Assembly (NCBI GenBank): GCA_963722905.1
Contig: CAVROT010000006.1
Coordinates: 124,001-188,000, forward strand
Direction: 5' to 3'
Origin: CAVROT01 sp963722905
GTDB lineage: Bacteria > Pseudomonadota > Alphaproteobacteria > Rhodobacterales > Rhodobacteraceae
DNA: 64,000 nt
Positions 7,590 to 16,416 of the stretch are shown piece after piece. Position numbers and translations under genes: made by a program. Each line of letters opens with the position of its first letter. The first letter of the stretch is position 1. Under the pieces are notes generated by a model, which was not told the DNA's origin, did not search any database, and saw only the letters and a list, made by a program, of their open reading frames with translations.

Positions 7590-10352
7590 CTATCCGGCGC
7601 CGGTCCGCGGTGTGTCGCGCTCCACCACGTGGAGTTGACGGCCGCCGTCCTGCAGGGACGTGACGAGGAACCTGTCGCCGCCACGGAACGGGATCGGGTG
7701 AAGATCGCAGCGGAACGGCCCGTGGTGCGGGACGTGGTTGGCGAAGCGCGCCAGCCGTTCCACGGCCCCCGTCGTGCGTTCGAGGCGCATCACGTCGACT
7801 TCCGGCGCATAGGGCGTATCGTATACGGCAATGCGGTCCGACCCCGGGACAGGACGGAAATGCACGTTGGCCCCGATGAGGCCGGGATACGGGTCGGGCT
7901 GCGGCGTCCCCTCGGGGGCGTCGTCGCGCACGATCGAGAAGGCGCCCCGCCCCTGATTCCACAGGCACAGCGTCCGGTCGTCCAGCCAGATGACATGCGA
8001 CGTCGCCCGCGCCAGCAGGCGCAGGTCGGACCCGTCGGCGGCGCAGGTGAGGCTGACGCCCATCCTGCCCGTCCAAGCGGACTTCAGGTCGGCCGCCCGC
8101 CAGCGCAGCTTGACCGTGAAGCGTCGGCCGTCGGGCGAGAACTTTGCATGGTTGAACCAGTGGATCAGCCCGCCCGACAGATGGTCCGCGCGTTCCTCCG
8201 CCGGCAGGCGCCCGGCAAGGAACGCCACGGCGTCGTGCAGCGACACGATCAGGCGTTCGGACCCCTCGGCCGCTCCCGCTGCCATGTCGATGCGCCAGAT
8301 CCCGTCGTCGCGCGGTGCGCCGACGTCCAGCCGCGCGCCACGCCCCCCGATGTAACCGTAGCCCGGGCGGACCTTGTCCAGCCGCGCCATGTTCAGCGAC
8401 AGGGCCGCAGTGCCGGCCGGGTCCAGCGCATAGATCGGCCTGGGGATGGTCCGCGTCGTTCCCGCCGCGACGTCGTGGATGCGGGCGACGAAGTCGTCGC
8501 CCTCCGCGTCTCCGGGCCGGCGGTCGTTCCACACGAGGTCGCTCCGGTCGTGGGCGATCAGCCACTGCGCCATCGGCCCCTGCTGCCAGCTCCAGGCGCG
8601 GCTGGTACCGACGGGGGTGAAGCCGCCGTTCGCCACGTCCACGATGCCGACGTCGACGCTGTCGTCGGGCGTCATCCACCGGCCCTGGAACGACATGCGG
8701 TGCGCCGCGACCCGGGCTTCGCCCGCATCGAGGACCGGAATGTCGTAATAGCTGTGCGAATGGAACGACCCCGCGTCGCCGGCCGTCGTAAGCTGCCGGA
8801 CCCGCCAGCCCCGCTCGGCGCGCGGCTTGCCGGGACCCAGCACCCGGCGGCGCAGCGCCTTCGCTTTCGGCGCGACCTGAACGACGGAGGCGAGGCGGCG
8901 ACGCAGCCCGCGGCCGCGCAGCTTGCGCCTCAGCGCGCCGACGGCGGTGGCCGGGAGCCTTCTCAGCCGCGCGGCGATGCCGCCCGTCTTGCCCGCGGCA
9001 TTGCGCGCCGCCGCGGTCCGTGCGCCCAGGGCGGCGACCTCGCGGACCCTGTCGCGCCACGCGACGGTACCCGAGGCATCCGTCCCGGTCTCGACGACGA
9101 CGTCGCCCAGGTCGATACGGCCGTCGTTCCGATCCAGGTAGTCGAGGATGCGCGATCCGTAGACCGAGCCGGCCTTGCTTGCGTTGGGGGCGTTCCGCCG
9201 AAGCTCGAGCAATTCCTTCAGACCCGCCGTCCACTTGAAATGCCACACGCGAAAGGGAAGCGAAAAGCGGAAGCTGGCCGTCTTGATATCCGGCAGCCGG
9301 GACAACGGAGCACCGTAGAGCATCAGTTCCGCCGGTATCGGCTGGGGGTTGTGGCCGCCGAGCGCGGGCAGCACGTCGCCCCGGTGCAGCATGACCTTCA
9401 CCGTCCCGGTCGCGTCGTTGGCGCCCGGCACCTTGCCGATGCCCACCCCGATGTCGGCGGCGACGGGAAACGTCGTCCAGGGCGATACGTCGGGATCGAC
9501 CGCGGCCAATGCGCCGTCCGCGGCGATCCGGTCGACGAACGGCCCTTGCACGCATGCCACACCCATCCGAGCGCATTCGGCAATGACCTCCGGCAAGGGC
9601 GCGGGATAGGCGTGGAACTCGTCGGTATCGGCGCTGACGATCCAGTCGCCGTGCGACGCCACCGCGATCTGAAGCGCGCGCCGGCGCTCCCACATGTCGC
9701 CGCTGGTATAGGGGCCGATCCAATCCTGCCCCCCGACGATCCCGCGTTCGGCCAGCACCGACCGCGCACGGGCCAGTCCGGGCGACCCCTTCTCGGCGGC
9801 ATTGAGGACAATGTGGAAACGGTCCACTGGGATTCCGAGAGCCACGTAGTGGTCGATGAAATGGCCCAGCAGCGGAAGATCCCGGTCGACCCCCACACAG
9901 CTGATCAGCCGGACGACCGGCCGCGCGTCGACGACATGCGCATCCCGTCGCGCCGCCGCGACGTCGCCCGGGACGGATGGCGCCTCGGAATGCCCCCCAT
10001 GGCCGCCTGGCACCGCACGGCGCTGGCCGTTCCGATCGCCTTCCATCGCCGTCAGCGCCCGGGAGGTCTTGCGGACCGGCGCCGGGTTCCCGGCTGGAAC
10101 GACGCAGCCCACGACAGGTCCCGTCGTATCGGGGTCTTGCGCGATCGGCGCGCGGGGATACGCGGCGACGGGCATGCCCGGCATCGCACGGCTGATCTGC
10201 GGTGAAGTTCCGAACCGGCCAAACGGCTCGATGCGATCCCCGATGGGGCGTCGAGACACCTCCTTGCATGCCATGACGTTCAGGTCGTCCGGCGACACGG
10301 GACGGCGCCCGCCGGCGGCCCCCTCGCGGAATTCGGGCATCGTTTGCTCCAT
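7590..10352 (-). CDS. Glycosyltransferase (DxD, family-2/92-like) fused to a C-terminal beta-propeller-like domain
   Basis: Large protein of about 920 residues. I start it at ATG 10352, which is preceded by GGAG with an eight-base spacer; the frame stays open further upstream but without coding character. Residues 1-135 are low-complexity and Pro/Arg-rich. From about residue 144 (VVRLISCVGVDRDLPLLGHF) a glycosyltransferase of the Glyco_tranf_2_4 type is visible, with an ADTDEF metal/sugar-nucleotide motif near 240. A very basic Arg/Ala linker spans about 430-507. The C-terminal 390 residues (HSHSYYDIPVLDAG, FNHAKFSPDGRRFTV, VHFRPVPGSDRIAVYD) look like WD/TolB-like blades. No signal peptide is seen. 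The acceptor is unknown; surface polysaccharide synthesis is a guess. Confidence 0.72.
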   Translation of the reverse strand: MEQTMPEFREGAAGGRRPVSPDDLNVMACKEVSRRPIGDRIEPFGRFGTSPQISRAMPGMPVAAYPRAPIAQDPDTTGPVVGCVVPAGNPAPVRKTSRALTAMEGDRNGQRRAVPGGHGGHSEAPSVPGDVAAARRDAHVVDARPVVRLISCVGVDRDLPLLGHFIDHYVALGIPVDRFHIVLNAAEKGSPGLARARSVLAERGIVGGQDWIGPYTSGDMWERRRALQIAVASHGDWIVSADTDEFHAYPAPLPEVIAECARMGVACVQGPFVDRIAADGALAAVDPDVSPWTTFPVAADIGVGIGKVPGANDATGTVKVMLHRGDVLPALGGHNPQPIPAELMLYGAPLSRLPDIKTASFRFSLPFRVWHFKWTAGLKELLELRRNAPNASKAGSVYGSRILDYLDRNDGRIDLGDVVVETGTDASGTVAWRDRVREVAALGARTAAARNAAGKTGGIAARLRRLPATAVGALRRKLRGRGLRRRLASVVQVAPKAKALRRRVLGPGKPRAERGWRVRQLTTAGDAGSFHSHSYYDIPVLDAGEARVAAHRMSFQGRWMTPDDSVDVGIVDVANGGFTPVGTSRAWSWQQGPMAQWLIAHDRSDLVWNDRRPGDAEGDDFVARIHDVAAGTTRTIPRPIYALDPAGTAALSLNMARLDKVRPGYGYIGGRGARLDVGAPRDDGIWRIDMAAGAAEGSERLIVSLHDAVAFLAGRLPAEERADHLSGGLIHWFNHAKFSPDGRRFTVKLRWRAADLKSAWTGRMGVSLTCAADGSDLRLLARATSHVIWLDDRTLCLWNQGRGAFSIVRDDAPEGTPQPDPYPGLIGANVHFRPVPGSDRIAVYDTPYAPEVDVMRLERTTGAVERLARFANHVPHHGPFRCDLHPIPFRGGDRFLVTSLQDGGRQLHVVERDTPRTGAG

Positions 10353-10822
10353 GGGGTGATCTCCGGGGCGCGGTGGAAGGATGGCCCTGTGCGGCAACGA
10401 CAAGCTCCAGGCAGGACCGACCCCTCGGGTTATACCCGTCACCGACGGAAAGGCCATGAAGGCGCGTCCGGTCGGCCGGACCGGCGCGAACGCGGCACGC
10501 GCTTCGACGTCCCGGGCCCTGCGGTGGCCGTCGGGATCGCGTCTCCGACGCCCCCCGGCGGACCATACCGGGACCGGGGGCGGTTCCATCCGGCTGCGCG
10601 GGAGGGCACCGGGCCCCGATATGACCCATACGAGGACGCCGCCCCGCCGTCCGGGACAGCCAGGGCGCGGCACGGGTCGACGCGCCACCGGCGTTCGTGC
10701 GTAACTGGCGTCCGAGAACCGCTGTCGATAGCATCGTCCCGGCCGGTCCGGTCACGGACGTGTCGACCGGGCCGGCCGGTCGGCCGCCGCAAGATCAATC
10801 ATCGCATCCCCGGAGGGACCTC
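10353..10822. other. Divergent intergenic region before cyanophycinase
   Basis: About 470 bases separate the starts of the leftward glycosyltransferase fusion and the rightward cyanophycinase. Open frames here are GC-rich shadows with poor amino-acid character. Both promoters should lie here, but I see no clear hexamers. The only strong signal is a Shine-Dalgarno-like GGAGGG at 10812-10817 serving the cyanophycinase. Confidence 0.45.
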
Positions 10823-12100
10823 TTGACACGCATTACGACACTCACACGCGCCGCAGTCGTGGCCGGCCTGGCCTTCGCCCTGCCTGCGGCCGCACCCGCC
10901 CAGACCGCGGACGGTGCCGCGCCGGCGGGCGGGCTCGTCATCGTCGGCGGCGCGCTTCGCGCCTCGAACACCGCCGTCTACGAGCGGTTCCTCCGGATGG
11001 CGGGCGGCGTCGAGGCGGCGCGGATCGGCGTGATCCCGGCCGCCTCCGGCCGACCCGTCCGCAACGCGACGCGCTTCGTCGACGACATGATCGCGCTGGG
11101 CGTGCCCGCGGATCGGCTGACGATCCACCCCATCGCCGTCAGCGACGATTCGGGTACCGACGACGTGGACGAGAGCGAGTGGGCCCAGAACGGCGCCGAC
11201 CCTGAGGTGGCCGCCGAGATCGCCGCGCAGACGGCGATCTGGATCATCGGCGGCGACCAGATGAACCTCCGCCAGACGCTGATCGACGCTGAGGGCACGC
11301 CCTTGCCGGCGGGGCAGGCGGTGATCGACTTGCTGGCCGGCGGCGGGACGGTCGGGGGCACCTCGGCCGGGGCGGCCATCATGAGCGACGTCATGATCGC
11401 GTCCGGCGACAGCCTGGGCGCCCTGCGCGACGGCACCACGCCCGACTACGGCAGCATGGACGAACAGGAGTACGGCCCCGTCCACCTGAACCTCGGGCTC
11501 GGCCTGTTCCCTTACGGCATCCTGGACCAGCATTTCGACCGCAAGGCACGCTACGGGCGCCTCGTGGTGGCGACGGACGAGAACCGCGGCCGGTTCCCGC
11601 TGGGCTTCGGGATCGAGGAGAACACCGCACTGATCGTACAGGACGGACGCGGCACGGTGGTGGGGCCCGGCGGCGTTCATGTGGTCGACATCGGAGCGGC
11701 CGAACGGACCGAGGGCGGGTTCCAGAACGTCCGCCTGGCCTATTTCGAAGAGGGCGACGAATGGGTCTTCGGCGAAGGCTACGTCAACGCCGCCGAGAAA
11801 TACGACACGATCGGCGGCGACGAATACTTCGAGGTGCCCGACCCGTCGCAGACCGGCGCGTTCAGCCGCAACCCGTCCGTCAAGCAGCTGATCGGATACG
11901 ACCTGATCGACAACTCGGCGGCATCCGAAGTCTCGTCATACCTCTTCGACCCCGCCACCGACGCGGGCTACGTGCTGACCTTCAGCCAGGACGAGGCGAC
12001 CAGAGGCTACTGGCGCGCGCTCGACGGTCAGGCGGACGGCTATGCATACACGGACGTCCGCCTGGACATCGTGCCAGCCACCATCACGGTCGCACGCTAG
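10823..12100 (+). CDS. Exported cyanophycinase (peptidase S51 family)
   Basis: Serine peptidase that splits cyanophycin (multi-L-arginyl-poly-L-aspartate) into beta-Asp-Arg dipeptides. The nucleophile motif GGTSAGAAIMS is present (about residue 180), together with an IIGGDQMNLRQTL pocket motif and GLGLFPYGILDQHF. I start it at TTG 10823, which follows GGAGGG by five bases and begins a clean signal peptide (TRITTLTRAAVVAGLAFALP, cleavage near APAQ). An ATG at 10697 in the same frame would add an implausible Arg/Pro-rich lead. Export argues for use of environmental cyanophycin, as in CphE-type enzymes, rather than turnover of an internal store; no cyanophycin synthetase is in the window. Confidence 0.87.
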   Translation: MTRITTLTRAAVVAGLAFALPAAAPAQTADGAAPAGGLVIVGGALRASNTAVYERFLRMAGGVEAARIGVIPAASGRPVRNATRFVDDMIALGVPADRLTIHPIAVSDDSGTDDVDESEWAQNGADPEVAAEIAAQTAIWIIGGDQMNLRQTLIDAEGTPLPAGQAVIDLLAGGGTVGGTSAGAAIMSDVMIASGDSLGALRDGTTPDYGSMDEQEYGPVHLNLGLGLFPYGILDQHFDRKARYGRLVVATDENRGRFPLGFGIEENTALIVQDGRGTVVGPGGVHVVDIGAAERTEGGFQNVRLAYFEEGDEWVFGEGYVNAAEKYDTIGGDEYFEVPDPSQTGAFSRNPSVKQLIGYDLIDNSAASEVSSYLFDPATDAGYVLTFSQDEATRGYWRALDGQADGYAYTDVRLDIVPATITVAR

Positions 12101-12332
12101 GCCCGGCGCTCTCGTCCGGCCGATAGCGGTCGCTGCCCGCGCGATCAGAAGGGCGGAGCGCCGGGCGCCGGCGACGCGAGGTGGCCGCGCGATGGCGGCC
12201 GCCGTCTCGTGCCCGGCCGGTGTTTGGGCCGCTGCCCCGGACGGGCCGTACCGGCCGTACCGAAGGCGCCTGCCCGAGGGCTGGCGTGCGGTCGCGCGCC
12301 CGGCGTCGCAGGGCAGTGCAGGGCGCCGTGCG

Positions 12333-13628
12333 TCAGCCGGCCGCCGCCTCCGCCGTGCGGCACAGGCGCGCCATGCCGACCGCCGCCTCCGCCTCGTCCG
12401 CGGGGCCGACCGAGGGGTGGACCACGCGGCGGCGGATCGCCGTCCAGGCCGCGTTGCGCGCGCCGCCGCCGGCCGTCAGGATCCGGTTGGGCGCCGGGGC
12501 GCCGAGGGCCACGAGCGCGGCATAGCTCTGCGTCTCGATCCGCGCGATCCCCTCCAGCAGGCCGTGCAGGTAGGCGACGTCGTCCTCGGGTCGCGGTCCC
12601 ATGCGCGGCACGAGCGCGGGATCGTTGACCGGAAACCGCTCGCCCGGACGGACCAGCGGGTAGAAGTCGTGCGGGCTGGGCCGCGACGGGTCTATCCGGT
12701 CGCTCAGCGCCGCGATCCGTCCGGCATCGAAGACCGTCAGCAGCGCCCCGCCACCGGTGTTGGACGCGCCGCCCGCCAGCCAGCGATCCCCCAGCCGGTG
12801 GGAATAGAGCCCGCGCGCCGGGTCGTCGACGCGCCGGTCCGACAGCAACTTGACCGCCATCGTGGTGCCCAGCGACGTCACCGCCTCGCCCACCTCGGTG
12901 GCGCCCGAGGCGAGGAAGGCGGCGATGCTGTCCGTCGTGCCGGCCCGCACCAGACAGTCGTGCGACAGGCCCAGCCGGCCGGCCACCGGGCCAGACACCG
13001 GCCCCACGGCATCGCCGGGCCGGTGGACCCGCGGCAGCAGCCCGGTCCGCACTCCGGCGGCGGCGAACCAGCCGGGCCAGGCACGGGCGGCGGGGTCCCA
13101 TCCCAGCTTCAGAACGTTGTTGTCGTCCGACGCGCCGCCCCTCCCGCGCAGGCGGGCCAGCACGAGGTCGGCCTGGTGCATCAGGTGAGCGGCCCGCCCG
13201 TCCGGGTCGCGGGACTGCAAGCGAAGCATCCGCGCCAGAGCCGATCCGGTGCCGCGCGCGATGGACGGATCCGGCGCGTGCGCGGCGATGGCGACGGCCT
13301 CGTCCGCAAAGCCGCCGCTGTCGTACATCAGCGCCGGCGTCACCGGGACCAGCGCGGCATCGGTCAGCACCATGCTGCCGGACGTCCCGTCCACCGCCAT
13401 CGACCGGATCGCCGACGGATCGCCGCCATCCGCGCGCAAGGCATCCGTCTGCGCCATCAGGCAGTCCCCGGCGGCGCTCCACCAGCCGTCGGGGTCGTCG
13501 GCCCGCCCGCCCGGATAGGCGGTGCGCACCCGCGACACGACGTTCCCGGCGCCGTCCACCACCGCGCTGCGCACGCCGGAGGTGCCCAGATCCAGCCCCA
13601 GGAACAGGCCCGCAGACGGACCGGTCAC
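12333..13628 (-). CDS. FGGY-family carbohydrate kinase
   Basis: Sugar kinase of 431 residues with an ASKHA fold. The N-terminal phosphate-1 motif is GLFLGLDLGTSGVRSAVVDG (residues 6-25); a second motif is AVDGTSGSMVLTD; the C-terminal adenosine motif is ILTAGGGARNAAW (about 377-389). It starts at GTG 13628, overlapping the aldolase stop (GTGA), and is the last gene of a four-gene leftward operon (hydrolase, HAD phosphatase, aldolase, kinase). A kinase beside a class II aldolase suggests phosphorylation of a ketose or sugar acid followed by retro-aldol cleavage. The sugar cannot be read from sequence; FGGY members cover xylulose, ribulose, glycerol and erythritol. Confidence 0.85.
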   Translation of the reverse strand: MTGPSAGLFLGLDLGTSGVRSAVVDGAGNVVSRVRTAYPGGRADDPDGWWSAAGDCLMAQTDALRADGGDPSAIRSMAVDGTSGSMVLTDAALVPVTPALMYDSGGFADEAVAIAAHAPDPSIARGTGSALARMLRLQSRDPDGRAAHLMHQADLVLARLRGRGGASDDNNVLKLGWDPAARAWPGWFAAAGVRTGLLPRVHRPGDAVGPVSGPVAGRLGLSHDCLVRAGTTDSIAAFLASGATEVGEAVTSLGTTMAVKLLSDRRVDDPARGLYSHRLGDRWLAGGASNTGGGALLTVFDAGRIAALSDRIDPSRPSPHDFYPLVRPGERFPVNDPALVPRMGPRPEDDVAYLHGLLEGIARIETQSYAALVALGAPAPNRILTAGGGARNAAWTAIRRRVVHPSVGPADEAEAAVGMARLCRTAEAAAG

Positions 13629-14584
13629 GTCGCCCCCCGCGCGGCCAGCGCCTGCCGGTACTTCTCGGCGTCCCAGTCCAGCAGTCCGGCTTCGGCGGCC
13701 GGCCCGATCTGCTCCGGCGTCCAGCCTTCCGGCAGACGGCCAAGCACGTCGGCAAGGCAGTGCAGCATGGCGCGCTGGGCTGTCGTGGCCGCTATGGAGA
13801 TCGCGGCGCCCTGCGGCATCAACACCGCCGGTCGGTCGGGCGTCGGCCCCTCGGGCAGGGCCGGCCCCAGAAACACCACGTGGTCGGGATAGTAGGACCC
13901 TGCGGTTGCCAGCCGACGCAGGCCGGGATCGGTGGCCAGCGCCGTCGCCCCGGGGATCCATTCGTGGCCGGTCGGCGGCGGCGCGGTCGGAGCCTGCGCC
14001 ACCGGTCCGCCGGGCAGGGCCAGCCGCGCCTGGACCTCCGCGATCAGCGCGGTCGTCGCGTCGACGTCGGGACCGGCGCAGATGAGCCCGTGATTGTGCA
14101 GCACCCAGACCTGCGTGTCCGGCCGGGTCTCCGCCGCGATGGCCCGGGTCAGCGGCAGGCCCGGCTTGGCATAGGGCACGAAGACCGCGGGCAGACCCGC
14201 CAGCCGCCGGGCCGCCACGGCACGGCCCTCTGGGCAGATCGCGTGGACCAGCGTGGCGACGGAATGGGTGTGAACGGTCACGGGCCAGTCGATCAGCGCG
14301 TGGAACGTCGTCTCGATGGACGGGCGCAGCGGGTGGTCGCCGATCACGGCGGCGCGGCAGGTCCCGTCGCCGGCGCCCCGCGCCTCTTCCAAGGCCGCGT
14401 CGCGGTTCACGGGGACGAAGATGTCGGTGCGCGCGGCATCGGCCAGCTCGGTCCCCGACGCCTTGATCCAGAGGGTGCCGTCCAGCTTGATAGAGGTGTT
14501 GCCGCCCGGACCTTGCACCTGCAGCGGGTCCGACCCCAGCCGCACGGAGAGGTCGCGGAAATCGTCGGGGATGCCGTCCGTCAC
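13625..14584 (-). CDS. Class II aldolase/adducin-family protein
   Basis: Protein of 319 residues. The class II aldolase core has substrate-phosphate motif GPGGNTSIKL and KASGTEL, and metal-binding histidines in TVHTHSVATL and VLHNHGLIC. Members such as fuculose-1-phosphate aldolase cleave sugar phosphates to a triose (or glycolaldehyde) phosphate and an aldehyde using Zn2+. It starts at GTG 14584, overlapping the HAD gene stop, and its own stop overlaps the kinase start, so three genes are translationally coupled. At 319 residues it is about 100 longer than the catalytic core; the extra C-terminal part (PDHVVFLGPALPEGPTPDRP) resembles the extended RhaD/Bcl-like aldolases. Confidence 0.83.
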   Translation of the reverse strand: MTDGIPDDFRDLSVRLGSDPLQVQGPGGNTSIKLDGTLWIKASGTELADAARTDIFVPVNRDAALEEARGAGDGTCRAAVIGDHPLRPSIETTFHALIDWPVTVHTHSVATLVHAICPEGRAVAARRLAGLPAVFVPYAKPGLPLTRAIAAETRPDTQVWVLHNHGLICAGPDVDATTALIAEVQARLALPGGPVAQAPTAPPPTGHEWIPGATALATDPGLRRLATAGSYYPDHVVFLGPALPEGPTPDRPAVLMPQGAAISIAATTAQRAMLHCLADVLGRLPEGWTPEQIGPAAEAGLLDWDAEKYRQALAARGAT

Positions 14585-15423
14585 CCGACGGACGCCACGG
14601 TGAAGTCCGGCATCGGCGCGCCGGAGGCGGCCGAGACGCGGGCGACAGCACCTTCGTCCGCGCCATCCGCGAAGTCGGCCGCGTGCAGCCCGCCGCGTAC
14701 GAGGCAGGTGGCCCAGCCGGCCCCGGCGCCTCCCGCGATGTCGTGCTCGGGGCTGTCGCCGATCATCAGCAGCCGGGCGGGATCGCCCAGCGCGCGGGCC
14801 GTCGCGGCGAAGACGGGGCCGTGCGGCTTGCCGTAGAACAGGACGTCGCCGCCCGCCTGAGCGTGCTCGTGCGCCAGCGCGCCCGGAGAGGTCACGGTGC
14901 GCCCGCCGGCGCGCGGCGCGGCGCGGTCGGGGTTGGAGCAGTAGAGCGGCAGGCCCCGCGCCCGCGCCCTCGCGAGGATGGCACGCAGCGGTGCGGGGTC
15001 CGCTCCGTCCGCCAGCCCCATCAGCAGGACGGCCTGCGCCGCCTCGACGTCGTCCGTCAGCGCCAGGTCCAGCCCATCGGCCCAGGCCGCGGCATCGCGC
15101 GGGCCACCGGCGATGACGAGGACGGACCGGATGCCGCCCAGCCGTCCGGCCTCTGCGTCGCGCCACAGCGCCTCGCCAGAGGTCATGACGACTTCGAACC
15201 ACGCGGGATCGTAGCCCATCGACGCGATCCGGGCGGCGTTAAGCGTCCCACGCTTGCCCGAGTTCGACAGGACCGCCATGCGGACGCCCCGCCCGGACAG
15301 CCGCTCCACCGCCGCCACCGCGCCGGGATAGGGGGCCGAGCCGTCGTGCAGGACCCCCCACTGGTCGAAGACCAGTGCGTCGAAGTCCTGGGCGACCTCG
15401 TCCAGCACGGCGAGCGCCCGCAT
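14581..15423 (-). CDS. HAD-superfamily class IIA-type sugar phosphatase
   Basis: Protein of 280 residues with HAD motifs: motif I as FDQWGVLHDG (nucleophile Asp about residue 20, with Gln in the +1 position typical of the TIGR01459 subgroup), motif II as LSNSGKR, and the C-terminal acidic motif as MIGDSPEHDIAGG. A cap domain lies between them. The start ATG at 15423 overlaps the stop of the upstream hydrolase, and its stop overlaps the aldolase start. A phosphatase coupled to a kinase and an aldolase could recycle a dead-end phosphate or release the final product. The substrate is unknown. Confidence 0.82.
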   Translation of the reverse strand: MRALAVLDEVAQDFDALVFDQWGVLHDGSAPYPGAVAAVERLSGRGVRMAVLSNSGKRGTLNAARIASMGYDPAWFEVVMTSGEALWRDAEAGRLGGIRSVLVIAGGPRDAAAWADGLDLALTDDVEAAQAVLLMGLADGADPAPLRAILARARARGLPLYCSNPDRAAPRAGGRTVTSPGALAHEHAQAGGDVLFYGKPHGPVFAATARALGDPARLLMIGDSPEHDIAGGAGAGWATCLVRGGLHAADFADGADEGAVARVSAASGAPMPDFTVASVG

Positions 15424-16355
15424 CAGGTCTTCGGGTCGGCCACGGGCGCCTTCAGCCCGGCGAGGTAGCCCTCGACCTCGTCCGCCTTCAGCGCCGGGGC
15501 CGCCTTGCCTGCGGTACCGGGCGCCATGTCGCCGAAGTAGAACGAGAATCCGGGGATGTGGCGGCGCCGTTCCCGAAGCTGCATGCCCTCGAACGGATAG
15601 ACCTTGTGGTCGCCGCAGGCCTTGTCGTGGCAGGGCAGGATGTAGTCGGCGCGCTTGTCGATCTCCTCGACCGACTGCCACCCGGCCAGCGCGTTGATGA
15701 ACCGCGCGGGCACCCAGTAGCGCCACTTTTCCTCGGCGTTGGGTTCCAGGTTGCGGGCCTGGAAGATCGCGTCGCCGGCGATCACGATATCGCCCGCCGA
15801 CGTCTTTACCGTGACCGCCATATGACCGACGGAATGGCCCGGCGTGTGGAACATCGTGATGCCCGGCAGCACCTCGGTCTCGTCGTCGATCACCTCGAAG
15901 GCGCATCCGGTATAGGCCGGCTCGATCCCGAGGACCGGGCTTTCGTAGGTGCGGTAGTAGAGCGGGAGGGGGTTGTAGGCCATTTCCACCTCGGCGCGCG
16001 GCGCGATGTAGCGGGCGTTGGGAAACTCCTTCATGTTCTGCACGTGGTCCCAGTGCAGATGCGTGAAGATGACGACATCGATCTCGGACGGGTCGACTCC
16101 CAGCCGTTCCTTGAGGTGTTTGTGCACCTCGGTACAGCCCCGCTTGTCGCACTTGTGGTGGTATCTGGTCGCGCGTTCCTCGTCGCAGAGGCCGGTGTCC
16201 ACGAGGATCTTGTGCTCGCCGGTATCGACGTAGAAGCAGAAGGTCGGGTTCCAGATCTTCTGTCCCGCCGGCCCCTTCCAGAAGATGTATGTCCCCAGAT
16301 CGGCCTCCAGCCAGCCGGTGTTGATCGGGTAAATCTTCGTCTCGGCCAGTCCCAT
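15423..16355 (-). CDS. Metallo-beta-lactamase-fold hydrolase (N-acyl-homoserine-lactonase family)
   Basis: Protein of 310 residues with the family's dinuclear zinc motif THLHWDH (about residue 97) and further ligands in FHTPGHSVGHM, AGDAIF and LPCHD. Databases usually label this family AHL lactonase. Here it heads an operon of phosphatase, aldolase and kinase genes under a GntR regulator, so a sugar lactone or ester is the more natural substrate (inference). Start ATG 16355 is chosen over the upstream ATG 16412 because a perfect AGGAGG lies six bases ahead. A GTATAC operator sits at 16384-16396, just upstream. Confidence 0.85.
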   Translation of the reverse strand: MGLAETKIYPINTGWLEADLGTYIFWKGPAGQKIWNPTFCFYVDTGEHKILVDTGLCDEERATRYHHKCDKRGCTEVHKHLKERLGVDPSEIDVVIFTHLHWDHVQNMKEFPNARYIAPRAEVEMAYNPLPLYYRTYESPVLGIEPAYTGCAFEVIDDETEVLPGITMFHTPGHSVGHMAVTVKTSAGDIVIAGDAIFQARNLEPNAEEKWRYWVPARFINALAGWQSVEEIDKRADYILPCHDKACGDHKVYPFEGMQLRERRRHIPGFSFYFGDMAPGTAGKAAPALKADEVEGYLAGLKAPVADPKT

Positions 16356-16383
16356 CGGATCCTCCTGCGTGCGCCCGCCGGAG

Positions 16384-16396
16384 TGTGTATACATAA
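16384..16396. promoter_or_regulatory. Putative GntR operator (TGTGTATACATAA)
   Basis: The core TGTATACA at 16386-16393 is a perfect 8-bp palindrome. It lies in the 61-base gap between the GntR gene and the hydrolase start, about 30 bases before that ATG. The same nine bases TGTGTATAC recur at 17157-17165 on the other side of the regulator gene, before the ABC importer. FadR-subfamily regulators commonly bind GTATAC-centred sites. Assignment is inferred from sequence and position only. Confidence 0.55.
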
Positions 16397-16416
16397 ATGG
16401 CGCGCTGTCCACCGGC

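Noticed and set aside
15423..16355. Quorum-quenching system
   Set aside because: No LuxI/LuxR genes are present and the operon context is carbohydrate metabolism.
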